Shown here: piece by piece, positions 10,101 through 18,224 of the stretch
How the letters are laid out: each line of letters starts with the position of its first letter
How positions within the stretch are numbered: the stretch's first letter is position 1
Source of the DNA: Sphingobacterium sp. SYP-B4668
GTDB lineage: Bacteria > Bacteroidota > Bacteroidia > Sphingobacteriales > Sphingobacteriaceae
Reading direction: 5' to 3'
Assembly: GCF_027627455.1 (NCBI RefSeq)
Contig: NZ_CP115483.1
Coordinates: 4,154,001-4,218,000, forward strand
Length of the DNA stretch: 64,000 bases
The notes under the pieces: generated by a model
Database searches by the model: none
Told to the model about the DNA's origin: nothing
What the model saw: the letters and a program-made list of their open reading frames with translations, nothing else
Program-made: the position numbers and the translations under genes

Positions 10101-10579
10101 GTAACTTGTCCAATAATATCCTCTTGCACTTTTAAGCTTTTACTAGGGATAATGGACGAATGGCTACCCAAAGGGTCGATTTTTTTGATGACAATAATCT
10201 TGTCATGCAGCGCATAGCCCAAAGGTTGATCCGCAAATATTTTATCCAGTGTGACGTCTAAACGTTCGTTGTTTACGACTATCGTTACAGGTTTAAGTTG
10301 CTGGAGATCTCGCTTATTGTAAAAAAAAGTATAACCGACCTGCTTCTCTATCTTGTTAAGAATTTGAACCATTTGGGCTTTTTTCTCATTCAAATTTATC
10401 CGTTGCGCATATACACTTGCAGAAAGATGCAAAGAAGAGACCAGTAAGGTGATGATAATAATTTTAACCCTCATAATCATAAAGAATAATTCCGGTGATA
10501 AGGACATATGCTTCTTCAAGTGGTATCGTATGCGACAAAACACAATAGGATACAACTTGAATCTTTGTTTAAAATTCAT
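7178..10579 (-). CDS. SusC/RagA TonB-linked outer-membrane transporter with STN signalling domain
   Basis: A TonB-dependent glycan importer of up to 1133 residues. After the signal region come an STN domain (about residues 65-135, KKAQMVQILNKIEKQVGYTFF), a carboxypeptidase-regulatory-like beta-sandwich (about 150-230), a plug domain (GVKGANGVIIITTRRGREG) and a long beta-barrel. The STN domain is the piece that talks to a FecR anti-sigma factor, which fits the fecR and ECF sigma genes just upstream. The start is uncertain: the first ATG is at 10579, but ATGs at 10507 and 10474 (MRVKIIIITLL) give a more ordinary signal peptide. SusD follows after 19 bp. Cargo is unknown. Confidence 0.95.
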   Translation of the reverse strand: MNFKQRFKLYPIVFCRIRYHLKKHMSLSPELFFMIMRVKIIIITLLVSSLHLSASVYAQRINLNEKKAQMVQILNKIEKQVGYTFFYNKRDLQQLKPVTIVVNNERLDVTLDKIFADQPLGYALHDKIIVIKKIDPLGSHSSIIPSKSLKVQEDIIGQVTDSLKNPLSGVSIKIKGTTRGTSTDNDGKFRIPAKSGEILSFSAIGYRALDIEITDQRALQVILTLDNSDLEEVIVLGFGQSQKKIAQTGSLASISTKDLKQSPVANVTNALAGRLPGLITLQRSGEPGYDNSDLLIRGRSTFNSVSPLITIDGVQKDYSAINLLDVNEIENITILKDASATALYGVKGANGVIIITTRRGREGAPQMQLSTQTAVQTPTRLPLILGSYDYARLSNEAYLNDNPDGILIPYDEISLEAYRTGINPLKYPNINWMQEAMKNSLLSQSNFNISGGSPKTRYFVNIGYTNQNGIYKSEKQPKYDPNVSFKRYNFRSNVDVDFDKDFSMSLNLFGAIENGRYPRSSASTLFDMLQKVTPNAFPIKYPTGFYAQTPSLLNPFYWLNTQGYAQNFNSSLSGMLSATRKLDFIVEGLSIKGNYSFDGYFKNQFTRTRSERAAYYNGTGDYDNLDSYTYTQEDLPLSAPSSSFNQNRDIWMDASINYSNTFGPHAVSGLLLANRTQKVIGGQIPYVSQGLVTRLTYNYNNKYFGEFNAGYNGTDNFAKDNRYGFFPAFSAGWIVSEESFLKENQVLTFMKIRGSYGLTGNDQLSGRRWLFISEYNDYSGYNFGDPLVWMSGVGEGAIANPLVSWEVARKGNLGMEFKLWKDLIELNVDLFHEKRNDILITRGSVPSMIGIPSGNLAPVNFGETVNKGFEIELNHRKTVGDVSYFVKANASFARNKIIFMDEESKPYPYLTNTGRPIGQYFGLKADGFFNNVEEIQNHAQQFGQVIPGDIRYVDLNGDNIIDQNDAGPIGKSDVPEVFYGLYLGLNWKGFDVSCLFQGADGFNVLLSDQAVYEFVEGRNVLQHHLDRWTPETASTANYPVLHYGFNNNNHRPSSFFLKDASYIRLKNAEIGYTFKNVKLTKDKKFSSVRVYTNGMNLITWDKIGGSYDPEIRSGSGNNYPQQKVYNFGLSVSF

Positions 10580-10737
10580 ATTTTTGAAAAGTTTTGGTTT
10601 ATAAATTTATTCTTCGATAAAACTCTCTTTTTACAAAGAGGGAAATGGGCCAAGACAACGCCGGGTGTGTTGCTGCACACCTGGCCTTTTAGCCTTCTTA
10701 TATATTCTTTGTTTCTTCCATATAATGTTGATTTAGG
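10580..10737. other. fecR-susC intergenic leader with two hairpins
   Basis: This 158-bp gap separates the FecR stop from SusC. It holds two inverted repeats: CTCTTT/AAAGAG (10625-10640), and a larger one (CCGGGTGTG at 10661-10669 with CACACCTGG at 10676-10684, one mismatch). The larger one has alternative flanking GGCCA/TGGCC arms at 10648-10652 and 10682-10686. Such structures could attenuate or process the message between the regulator and transporter parts of the operon. No clear U-run follows on the minus strand, so a simple terminator is doubtful. Confidence 0.35.
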
Positions 10738-11898
10738 TTAGTATATAATCAGTTTTCTTTTTTCCATTTTATACTCGACGCCAGTTGTTCTTAATATGGC
10801 TAATGCGGTAGACAGATTGGTGTTACGTGGTATCTTACCAAAGAAATTGTATTTTTTAGTTTTATCTTTGATTTCGATATCAATATCATACCAGCGTGAA
10901 AATTCGTCAAGAACAACTTCCAAACTTGCATTTTCAAAGTAGAATAATCCATCTTTCCAGGCCAATATGGGGTCCAGGGATACATCAGAAATAGAAGTTG
11001 TATTGGACTGTGCATTTAGATGCAACTGCTGTCCTGGCTTCAAAAATTGACGTTGTGTAGACTGTTTAAAGCCGGCCTTAACCGATCCTTCAAGCAAAGT
11101 GGTAAAAACTTGCGTATGGAGATAGGTGTTGATATTAAACCTCGTACCCAATACCTCCAGTTCTTGCTCCTGAGCATGGACGATAAACGGAATATTTTTT
11201 TTGGATCGTATCGATTTATTTATCTCAAAATAAGCCTCTCCCTCTAGAAGCTCGACTTCTCGACGGTCAGCATTAAATATCAAAGGGTAGCGCAATGACG
11301 ATGCTGCATTGAGCCATACGCGGGATCCATCGGGAAGAACAATTTTGTACTCACCTCCTCTAGGGGTACTGATTGTATTGAATGCATAGGTTGCTGCATC
11401 AGTCCCGCCACTAGCTAATCTATAAATCAGTTGGCCATCGGTATCTTTTTCTATGATGATGCCATCATCCTCAACAAAACTTCCGTTGACAATACTATCC
11501 AAGTCTATTATACTACCGTTTGAAAGGGTTAATAAAGCCTTGGGACCTCCGGGCTGTACGACAGAATGTGCGTGGAGACTTTCTTTAGCTGAATAACTAG
11601 ATTTCCATAATGCGCTTATTAATGCAATGAGCAAAAGTGATGCGGCAAGACCTACCCATACAGTAGTGGAAACTTTTCTTGGTTGGGGTAACTGATGTAC
11701 GGGATGGATCTTTTTGGTAATGTGCTCGAACATACGTCGACTCAATTCTTCCTCATTCTTCGCAAAAGAAGCAGGTACTTGCAATTCTTCTTGATTCAAC
11801 AAAGCATACCACGCCGAAAATTCATCCTTTTCCTGTTGGGTAATACGGCCATCCAACCATTTAGAGGCGAGGTATTCGTAGTAAAATCGATCTTTCAT
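10738..11898 (-). CDS. FecR-family anti-sigma factor (DUF4974)
   Basis: A single-pass inner-membrane regulator of 386 residues. A cytoplasmic N-terminal segment (1-75) is followed by one transmembrane helix (about 79-98, VWVGLAASLLLIALISALW). Next comes a periplasmic FecR domain (STPRGGEYKIVLPDGSRVWLN...EVELLEGEAYFEI). The C-terminal DUF4974 domain (about 315-386, NASLEVVLDEFSRWYDIDIEI) contacts STN domains. In this family the protein holds its ECF sigma factor until a loaded SusC-type transporter signals through its STN domain. It lies 64 bp downstream of the sigma gene and upstream of the STN-bearing susC, so the three form a surface-signalling unit. Confidence 0.95.
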   Translation of the reverse strand: MKDRFYYEYLASKWLDGRITQQEKDEFSAWYALLNQEELQVPASFAKNEEELSRRMFEHITKKIHPVHQLPQPRKVSTTVWVGLAASLLLIALISALWKSSYSAKESLHAHSVVQPGGPKALLTLSNGSIIDLDSIVNGSFVEDDGIIIEKDTDGQLIYRLASGGTDAATYAFNTISTPRGGEYKIVLPDGSRVWLNAASSLRYPLIFNADRREVELLEGEAYFEINKSIRSKKNIPFIVHAQEQELEVLGTRFNINTYLHTQVFTTLLEGSVKAGFKQSTQRQFLKPGQQLHLNAQSNTTSISDVSLDPILAWKDGLFYFENASLEVVLDEFSRWYDIDIEIKDKTKKYNFFGKIPRNTNLSTALAILRTTGVEYKMEKRKLIIY

Positions 11899-11962
11899 AA
11901 TGAGGCTCTTTACATCTATGTATCACTAGGTGTAAAAATCCATTAGTCCAAATTGAAAAAAT

Positions 11963-12526
11963 TTATAAAAGAATTTGAAAGAAATGGGCCAGACGAGAGC
12001 GCAAATATTTACGAGCCTTACCTAGATGTGTCTCTACGGTTTTCTCTGAAATATTCAATTCTTTGGCAATATCTTTTTGGGAATATCCTTGTTCACGACT
12101 CAACTGAAAGACTAGTCGACATTTTTCAGGCAACTCAGCTACGTATTTTGATAACTGTCCGCGCAATTCTTCAAACAGCAGGTTTTCTTGCGTTGAATCA
12201 TCTACCAGTGACATATCGACCAATGAATTGAGATAATTCCGATGCCGATAATGCTTATCAAGTACGCGAATAACTCGATACTTAACAGATACAGATAGAT
12301 AGTTGGACAGATTACCCTGAATTTCGAGATTCATACGACGTGTCCATAAGCTGAAAAATATATCTTGCACAATTTCTTCGGCCTCCTCAAATGAATTTAT
12401 CTTTTGACTGGCTATCACGAATAGTCTCCTCCAATGTCTTTGATAAATCATAGAAAAAGCATGTTCATTTCCTTCTTTCAGTAAAGAAACTAATTCTTCG
12501 TCTGTACTTTCTTGGAATATGGACAT
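11963..12526 (-). CDS. ECF-type RNA polymerase sigma-70 factor
   Basis: A 187-residue ECF sigma factor of the Bacteroidota sigma-70 family. Region 2 is recognisable (LVSLLKEGNEHAFSMIYQRHW...AEEIVQDIFFSLW). Region 4 holds a helix-turn-helix (LPEKCRLVFQLSREQGYSQKDIAKELNISEKTVETHLGKARK). Regions 3 and 1.1 are absent, as expected. It should redirect RNA polymerase to the PUL behind it when released by the adjacent FecR protein. It is the first gene of the 870-12526 locus. Confidence 0.95.
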   Translation of the reverse strand: MSIFQESTDEELVSLLKEGNEHAFSMIYQRHWRRLFVIASQKINSFEEAEEIVQDIFFSLWTRRMNLEIQGNLSNYLSVSVKYRVIRVLDKHYRHRNYLNSLVDMSLVDDSTQENLLFEELRGQLSKYVAELPEKCRLVFQLSREQGYSQKDIAKELNISEKTVETHLGKARKYLRSRLAHFFQILL

Positions 12527-12866
12527 ATCGAAACGTATTGAATTACTTACTATTTGGCGCCTGTGGGCAATAGGTTTATTGTTGGTACTCGTTTATAAAA
12601 GTTCAACAAGATACAAATTCAATCGTGATTACTCAATTTTTCACTTTTTTTTGATGAGAGATCGAGATTTGGAAACAATATGATGGAATCATTTACTTAA
12701 AAAAAGCTTCGAAAAGGAACAAATGGAACATTGCGAGTACGACTCTGCAAGTACAATCAATCTGCTTATCAAACACTATGAAAATAAAATACTTGTTCAT
12801 GAGGAACAACCGTATTAACGCAATAACGGTATAACAAGTCAAAAAAGTGCTTAAAATAGAGATTAT
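12527..12866. other. 340-bp intergenic region, no supported gene
   Basis: AT-rich gap upstream of the sigma gene and downstream of the DIF-repeat gene. It contains an imperfect inverted repeat (ACCGTATT/AATAACGGT, 12809-12830) about 40 bp past the stop of the DIF-repeat gene. It also contains a 31-codon plus-strand ORF (ATG at 12723, TAA at 12816-12818) with no recognisable similarity. Neither is convincing as a functional element. No clear TAnnTTTG box was found for the sigma gene. Confidence 0.4.
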
Positions 12867-13508
12867 TTAGAAAAAATATTGATCGATCAGGATTCTAAAG
12901 ATATTTTCATCGGTACGAAATTTACGAAGCAGTCGGGTCCAAGTCCGTTCACCAAATTGAAAGCGATTGCCAATACTATCCTCATAACTCCACTTATCAA
13001 AAATATCTTTCTTTAGAGAGGCCTTATCTTTGCCGGAGGTGAATTCAAGATCGCCATGTATATTTCGCTTTACAGAAATTTTCTCTCCATTGATTTCCTC
13101 CTCAAAACTATCATGCCCAAAAATATCTTTCCCCTCTTCCAATTTGTATCCTCTATTATCTTCGATGATAAGCTTATTAAAAATATCAATTTGATACTTG
13201 GCCCGGTAGCCTTCGGACTTTCTATTTTGACGCAACAATTCATAGAATATGTCGGTTTTCATTTTCTTATTTTGGCGAATACCTGGATAGGTACGATCCA
13301 AGTATTTCTTCTCGTAAACGACTTCGTTATTCTTGCTGTCGGTAAAAGTTAAATCATCAAAAATATTCTTTTCGAGTGTGGCAGTGTATTTGCCATCCTT
13401 AGAAATATAATCCAAATTTCCGAAGATATCTGTTTCAACGCGGCCCTGTTGGGCAAATACCTCGCTCAAACTACACCATAACAGCATCAATAAAAAGATC
13501 TTTCTCAT
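12867..13508 (-). CDS. Secreted protein of about eight 'DIF' repeats, function unknown
   Basis: A 213-residue protein with a clean signal peptide (MRKIFLLMLLWCSLSEVFA, cut before QQG). The ATG at 13508 is chosen because the longer open frame to 13682 has no signal peptide and a stretch unlike a protein N-terminus. The mature part is a tandem array of about 20-residue units, each starting with a [DN]-I-F/H triplet: D27, N48, D86, D108, D128, N149, D168 and N202. Typical units read ETDIFGNLDYISKDGKYTAT and KDIFDKWSYEDSIGNRFQFG. The spacing of 19-22 residues suggests short beta-strand repeats forming a sheet or solenoid. It is highly charged and lacks cysteines in the mature region. No family is recognised. 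It stands between the two PULs and need not belong to either. Confidence 0.8.
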   Translation of the reverse strand: MRKIFLLMLLWCSLSEVFAQQGRVETDIFGNLDYISKDGKYTATLEKNIFDDLTFTDSKNNEVVYEKKYLDRTYPGIRQNKKMKTDIFYELLRQNRKSEGYRAKYQIDIFNKLIIEDNRGYKLEEGKDIFGHDSFEEEINGEKISVKRNIHGDLEFTSGKDKASLKKDIFDKWSYEDSIGNRFQFGERTWTRLLRKFRTDENIFRILIDQYFF

Positions 13509-13625
13509 ATGCGACCGTTTACATAGTAAGATGTATTTTTGTGGTCGAAGTTTAATATCGAAATGAAAAAAAATCGAATAGCGGAAACGTCTTGCACCTC
13601 CCTTTGATAGGGGCACAAAAGGGCA

Positions 13626-13661
13626 TGTCCTCTGCTTTTGTTTTTCAAAAAACAGAGGACA
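13626..13661 (-). terminator. Possible terminator hairpin
   Basis: A 9-bp inverted repeat (TGTCCTCTG at 13626-13634, CAGAGGACA at 13653-13661) is extended inward by T-rich/A-rich arms. It lies just after the stop of the small membrane protein on the minus strand and before the DIF-repeat gene. The run after the stem is not strongly U-rich, so efficiency is uncertain. Confidence 0.4.
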
Positions 13662-13668
13662 CCCCCCT

Positions 13669-13830
13669 TTATTTCTTTGCACGAAGCATCAATAAAGCAC
13701 CGATTACAAGAAATCCTAAACCTGTCAATACAGGAGGTAATAGATCTGCTTTTACGCCAAGGTAAATCATCCACAAGGCAATCAAACCGAGTATCGTAGT
13801 CAATGCTATCTTCATATGCTTTATATCCAT
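13669..13830 (-). CDS. Small two-helix membrane protein
   Basis: A 53-residue hydrophobic protein, starting at the ATG at 13830 (MDIKHMKIALTT) or possibly at 13815. Two transmembrane segments are visible (IALTTILGLIALWMIYLGV and VLTGLGFLVIGALLML), joined by KADLLPP and followed by a basic RAKK tail that should face the cytoplasm. The frame is open upstream to 13959, but that overlaps the GH20 gene. It has no recognised family. It lies 83 bp downstream of the GH20 stop and could be the last gene of the sialic acid operon transcript or independent. Confidence 0.6.
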   Translation of the reverse strand: MDIKHMKIALTTILGLIALWMIYLGVKADLLPPVLTGLGFLVIGALLMLRAKK

Positions 13831-13913
13831 GAGAGGACAGTTTAAAGATAGTGATATATGTCCATCGAGCATAATTGCTTTGTGACCTTGTCCCATAAGT
13901 CCTACAATATTGC

Positions 13914-15872
13914 TTAAAGCGGAACAAAAGTAAACATCCATTTTACTGGATTCTGCCAATCCATTCCCTCAAACCTGGCAACAGGAAGCTTGAGCAGCAC
14001 TTCATTCCATCCTTTCTTGAGAATAATCTGGGTGGGTGATCTATACGAATAGCCTTCATCAACCAAGGGGATTTCTAAATCGCCTTTTGCTCCAGCTCGT
14101 TGCCACGTTGGCGGTACTATTAATTGTCGATTGACCCACACCTGACTAGACCTATTATCCCACTGACCTAAAACAGGTGAATCACTGGCGTAAGATCTTG
14201 ATAGGTTATCAAAGCCAATCCAAAAAGGTCGTACCTCTTCCCTATCACTCCAGATACGCGTGCTAGCATACCAAGTTGTATTGGGCTCAGGATTAGGAAT
14301 AGTACCCTTTATGATATTGGCCCACCAATGACGGAGGATCAACGTTCCCCCATCTGCGACAAAATTTGCTTTTAACGAGTTTAGATCAGACCCAATGAGC
14401 TCGGGTTCAAATACACGCTGTAAATGCCCCTCGTTGACATATGGACCATAGAAGTTCCACTGCAAACCTGCTTGGCGAGTATAAGGAAAGGGAAGATGCT
14501 GAAAATACAAACGCTTGTGGGCGAGAAGCCGCTCTTCGAAAGCTCGAAATTCCTGACCAGCAGGATGCGAGGCAGGATACATATTGCACACCCAGCCAGC
14601 CAGCCCACCGCCGTGCCAACTTCTCTCCGCAAATGTCAATAAACCGGGATACACGGCATTTTGAGTGAACACATCGCGTTCATTCGCCACTGCCCGATCG
14701 GGCCAGGCGCACAAGATACCTCCCAATAGATTGATATTGCCTCGACTCTGCTCACCAATCCGCCTGTGAAACAGGGTCGTAACAGTCTCCAAGGGATCCA
14801 TATGATTGATATATAAATGCTTGGAATCAATAAACTGTTGAACTGAATCTGTCGTAATGGGCTTTGGGCCACCCATCCAGAGTTGACGGATGGTATGTGA
14901 ACTTAAATTTCCTCCAGGTTCCCAGCCGAGTGTCTGCTTGCCCAGACTATCTATAAAGGTAGTCATCTCGGGCAGAAACTGCTGATTGGTGATCTTGACC
15001 TCATCCCCGCCAATATGCAAATAGGACAACTCTGGGTAAGTCATGACAAACTCTCGAACTAGCTCCTTAACATAGGTCATACCTTGTGGAGATTGCATAT
15101 CGACGTTAAAATACCGACGGAATGCCCCACTGTGCCCTGGCATGTCAATCTCAGGTACAAGCGTAATATGCCGCTCCGCACAATAGGCGATTAAGCTCTT
15201 AAAGTCGGCCTCACTATAATATTTACCTGCCCAACGCAGCATGTTGGAAGCCTCGGTGAGTCCAGGGTATTGCTTACTGACCAAACGCCAAGCAATATCT
15301 TCTGTAAAATGAAAGTGAAAAATATTCATCTTATAGCTCGCCATGACGTCGATCTGTTCTTTAAGCGTCTCCAACGACTGATAATTCCGACCTACATCAA
15401 CCAAATAACCACGCCATGCATAGGCTGGGCTATCGCTAATCATACAGCTCTGTATCGAGCTTACACTATCAAAAAGTTGCCTAAAGGTCTGCAAACCGTA
15501 ATATATGCCTACAGCACTACCAGCCGTCAAATGAATGGCAGCCCCTTGTACCTTTAAGCGATATGCTCCTTCGGTGGTGTAATATTCATCTAACGAATCA
15601 AGTTGAAGTGTGAAAGTTATCTCACTCGATTGCTGATGGGGAAGTGATGAAATCGGCAACATCTGACTTTGAAGGATGGTGACCAAGACATTCACTTCAT
15701 GCTGCAATGTTGGTTGTAACGATACAATTCGTACTCCATTCTTCAAATCGATTTTTTCTTGCCCCCACTGTACTTCCTGAGGCAGCGGGATAAGCGCAGG
15801 GATAGATTGAGCATACCCCACAGTACTGAAACCCAAAAGAAAAATATAGCTTAAATATTTTAAAAGATGCAT
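13914..15872 (-). CDS. Beta-N-acetylhexosaminidase, GH20
   Basis: A 652-residue exported GH20 enzyme that removes terminal beta-GlcNAc or beta-GalNAc from glycans. The signal peptide ends near residue 22 (VGYAQS). The non-catalytic GH20b domain covers about 25-145, with the usual LIPLPQEVQWG start. The catalytic barrel follows, with YAWRGYLVDVGR, NIFHFHFTEDIAWRL and the acid/polariser pair in LHIGGDEV (D290/E291). In this family catalysis is substrate-assisted through the 2-acetamido group. It starts 1 bp after the sialidase stop, so it belongs to the nan operon. There it would trim the sugar exposed after desialylation, as in sialic acid loci of Tannerella and Bacteroides. Confidence 0.93.
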   Translation of the reverse strand: MHLLKYLSYIFLLGFSTVGYAQSIPALIPLPQEVQWGQEKIDLKNGVRIVSLQPTLQHEVNVLVTILQSQMLPISSLPHQQSSEITFTLQLDSLDEYYTTEGAYRLKVQGAAIHLTAGSAVGIYYGLQTFRQLFDSVSSIQSCMISDSPAYAWRGYLVDVGRNYQSLETLKEQIDVMASYKMNIFHFHFTEDIAWRLVSKQYPGLTEASNMLRWAGKYYSEADFKSLIAYCAERHITLVPEIDMPGHSGAFRRYFNVDMQSPQGMTYVKELVREFVMTYPELSYLHIGGDEVKITNQQFLPEMTTFIDSLGKQTLGWEPGGNLSSHTIRQLWMGGPKPITTDSVQQFIDSKHLYINHMDPLETVTTLFHRRIGEQSRGNINLLGGILCAWPDRAVANERDVFTQNAVYPGLLTFAERSWHGGGLAGWVCNMYPASHPAGQEFRAFEERLLAHKRLYFQHLPFPYTRQAGLQWNFYGPYVNEGHLQRVFEPELIGSDLNSLKANFVADGGTLILRHWWANIIKGTIPNPEPNTTWYASTRIWSDREEVRPFWIGFDNLSRSYASDSPVLGQWDNRSSQVWVNRQLIVPPTWQRAGAKGDLEIPLVDEGYSYRSPTQIILKKGWNEVLLKLPVARFEGMDWQNPVKWMFTFVPL

Positions 15873-15873
15873 C

Positions 15874-17034
15874 TTACTTGTAAGCTACAGGAACAAATAC
15901 AATCTCTTTATAATCATCTTTTTCGTATAATACACCTATCTTCTTTTTACCAATTTTCACCATATCCGAATAGGCAGAAAAAGATCCCTTATATCCCTCA
16001 GGTGCTTTGGCGACAATTTTATTAAAATACCAATCCTTGCCTTGATTTTTGGAAACCCGTAATGTCAGATTGTTCCTATCTTGTTGATCGGCGGCATTGC
16101 ATACTGCCAGGATATATTTATTTCCTTCTTTCCAAGATAATGTACTGCCTTGATTGACTGGATCGGGAAGATTTTTATCATAAAAAGTAGTATCCCATGT
16201 CACCCCTCCATCACTGGAGTAAGATACAATACGATTCCTGACATTGCCCTGTTGATTGCGGGTATTCATATACAGTCCATCCTTGGATATCTGAGCAGCC
16301 ATGGTCTCATTGCCTCCTTCAAAAGTGATGGTCTCCGCTAGCTTGAAACTCTTACCGTGATCATCTGAATAGTATGCATGTGCATAGTAGTCCCGCCCTG
16401 CTGACTTGGGCACACCTGCAGAGTGGTTGGCAGGAATATAGAGACGTCCCTTATAAGTACCTGAATCAAATTGCAGACCGTGTCCAGGTGTATTGGCATA
16501 AGCTCTCCAATCTTGTTCAAAATTATACTCGACATTAATTTGTGGCTGCTTTGGACGATGCGCTTGTGTAGTGATATTCACCGCTTCGGACCAAGTCCTC
16601 CCTCCATCAGTCGAGGTGATATACCAGAGCTCTCGGAGTCCATTCCCTTTCCTCACCTCTCCTTCATGGTTATTGCCGGTATTGTAGAACAGAAAGATAC
16701 GTCCTTGTGGATACTGAGGATCTAAAAGATCAACCACCGGCGCAGCATTTCCAGCTTGCAATTTATCATAGTCAGCAGCGACTTGAAGCTTTCCCCATGT
16801 CTTTCCATTGTCCGCACTAATTTTATAGACGATATCCACATTTCCATAGTCACCGGAATGATCGACTCGTCCTTCGGAAAAAGCTAATAGCTCACCCTGT
16901 TTATTCTTGACTATTGCGGGTATACGGTAACTGGCGTAACCGTCATCACCTGATTTAAAAACGATGGTCTCTTGTGCCGTCAAACTGGTAGCTAGCAGGG
17001 TAAGTCCCAGTAATGCTGAGATGGAGTTCTTCAT
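15874..17034 (-). CDS. nanH: Exo-alpha-sialidase, GH33
   Basis: A 386-residue exported sialidase that releases terminal sialic acid. The signal peptide ends at about residue 20 (LTAQE). It has the YRIP motif (36-39, first triad arginine) and five Asp-box repeats: SADNGKTW (73-80), STDGGRTW (141-148), SDDHGKSF (223-230), SSDGGVTW (273-280) and a weak one, SKNQGKDW (318-325). Further likely active-site residues are the acid/base Asp in SGDYG (D62), the nucleophile-pairing Glu in GGNETM (E243), an Arg in NTRNQ (R259) and the Tyr in AYSDM (Y355). It lacks an added carbohydrate-binding domain, so it is a minimal six-bladed propeller. It is 2 bp after the epimerase gene. Confidence 0.95.
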   Translation of the reverse strand: MKNSISALLGLTLLATSLTAQETIVFKSGDDGYASYRIPAIVKNKQGELLAFSEGRVDHSGDYGNVDIVYKISADNGKTWGKLQVAADYDKLQAGNAAPVVDLLDPQYPQGRIFLFYNTGNNHEGEVRKGNGLRELWYITSTDGGRTWSEAVNITTQAHRPKQPQINVEYNFEQDWRAYANTPGHGLQFDSGTYKGRLYIPANHSAGVPKSAGRDYYAHAYYSDDHGKSFKLAETITFEGGNETMAAQISKDGLYMNTRNQQGNVRNRIVSYSSDGGVTWDTTFYDKNLPDPVNQGSTLSWKEGNKYILAVCNAADQQDRNNLTLRVSKNQGKDWYFNKIVAKAPEGYKGSFSAYSDMVKIGKKKIGVLYEKDDYKEIVFVPVAYK

Positions 17035-17036
17035 AT

Positions 17037-18224
17037 CTATATGTTGTTTGTTAAAAATTCATTTAATATTTGTAAACAGTACCATTCTTGTCTTGGTAGA
17101 TGAAAAGGCCCTTTAAATAGGTTGCCTTTGGCGGTTTGTGCAAGCTGTCCATCTCGATGCAAATAGCCAAACCACTCGCCATGTTCAGGATCATGGAAAT
17201 GGGTATATGCATAGTCATGAATCATTTTATGCCGCTCGGCATATTTCTGGTCACCCGTCATCAAATAAGCTAAAAGTGTGGCTATAATGGCTTCGTTCTG
17301 AGGCCACCAAAACTTCATATCCTGCCAATATTCTTGTACTGGCTTACCAAATACGTCTCTAAAATACAATATTCCGCCGTGTTCTTGATCCCATCCCCTA
17401 TCCCACATATAATCCAACATACGGCAACCCAAATCGATCAGATGAGAATCATTACCGCGATACCTTGCTTCATGCAGGATAAACCAAGCACCTTCGATGG
17501 CATGTCCAGGATTGAGTGTCCTGCCGTCTATATGATCGATAATACTACCATCAGATGCTACTTGCTCCATCACGCAACGCAAATCATCCTTGACAAAGTT
17601 GTGCTCAATTTCAGCTATCCAATGTCGTATAGCTGAATCACATCTTTCATCTCCAATGGTCTCACGTAATTGCTGTGCAGTATTGATCATAATCATGGGA
17701 ATCCCAATACCTTTACTGGGACGTGTGTTTTCAAATTTGGAAGTCATGGTCCTCGATCCATTTGCATATTCCATACAAACACCAAAGATTTCTCTAGCCA
17801 ATCGAGCAGCCTCTTGGTCTCCTGATGCCTTTGCATAAGCCGCAAAAGCAATTACTGCAAAAGTCTCCGAAAAGAAATATCGGCGCATGCGAATAGGGGT
17901 ACCTTGTCGATCTACATGAAAGTACATTTTACCACTGGCATCAAAACATTTGTTACGAAGGAATTCATAGCCCAATCGGGCGCCCTCAAGCCACTCCGGA
18001 TTAGGAGCTACTGTATTATATAAGGTGGCTAAAAGCCAACATGCCCGACCTTGAATCCACACCGCTTTGTCAGTATCAATCAATGAGCCGTCGGCGTCAC
18101 GCATAAGTAGATACCCTCCAAATTCGGTATCGTATGACCGTGGAAACCAAAAGGGCACGGTGTCATTTAGAAGCTGATTTTTATAAAAAGAAGCTAACGC
18201 TTCCAATTCCTTAGTATCGTACAT
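17037..18224 (-). CDS. nanE: N-acylglucosamine 2-epimerase (AGE family), ManNAc to GlcNAc
   Basis: A 395-residue cytoplasmic (alpha/alpha)6-barrel epimerase of the AGE/renin-binding-protein family. It interconverts ManNAc and GlcNAc, the step after NanA. Conserved parts include WIQGR (R60), NPGHAIEGAWF (H241) and HDPEHGEWFGYLHRDG (H348), matching the arginine and the two histidines used for proton transfer in this family. In Bacteroides fragilis the nan operon likewise uses an AGE-type NanE rather than the ManNAc-6-P epimerase of Escherichia coli. Its start overlaps the stop codon of the upstream gene remnant (TAATG at 18226-18222), a sign of past translational coupling. Confidence 0.9.
   Translation of the reverse strand: MYDTKELEALASFYKNQLLNDTVPFWFPRSYDTEFGGYLLMRDADGSLIDTDKAVWIQGRACWLLATLYNTVAPNPEWLEGARLGYEFLRNKCFDASGKMYFHVDRQGTPIRMRRYFFSETFAVIAFAAYAKASGDQEAARLAREIFGVCMEYANGSRTMTSKFENTRPSKGIGIPMIMINTAQQLRETIGDERCDSAIRHWIAEIEHNFVKDDLRCVMEQVASDGSIIDHIDGRTLNPGHAIEGAWFILHEARYRGNDSHLIDLGCRMLDYMWDRGWDQEHGGILYFRDVFGKPVQEYWQDMKFWWPQNEAIIATLLAYLMTGDQKYAERHKMIHDYAYTHFHDPEHGEWFGYLHRDGQLAQTAKGNLFKGPFHLPRQEWYCLQILNEFLTNNI

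Noticed and set aside
12723..12818. 31-codon plus-strand ORF in the gap before the sigma gene
   Set aside because: It has no promoter box, no similarity recognised, and a length easily met by chance.
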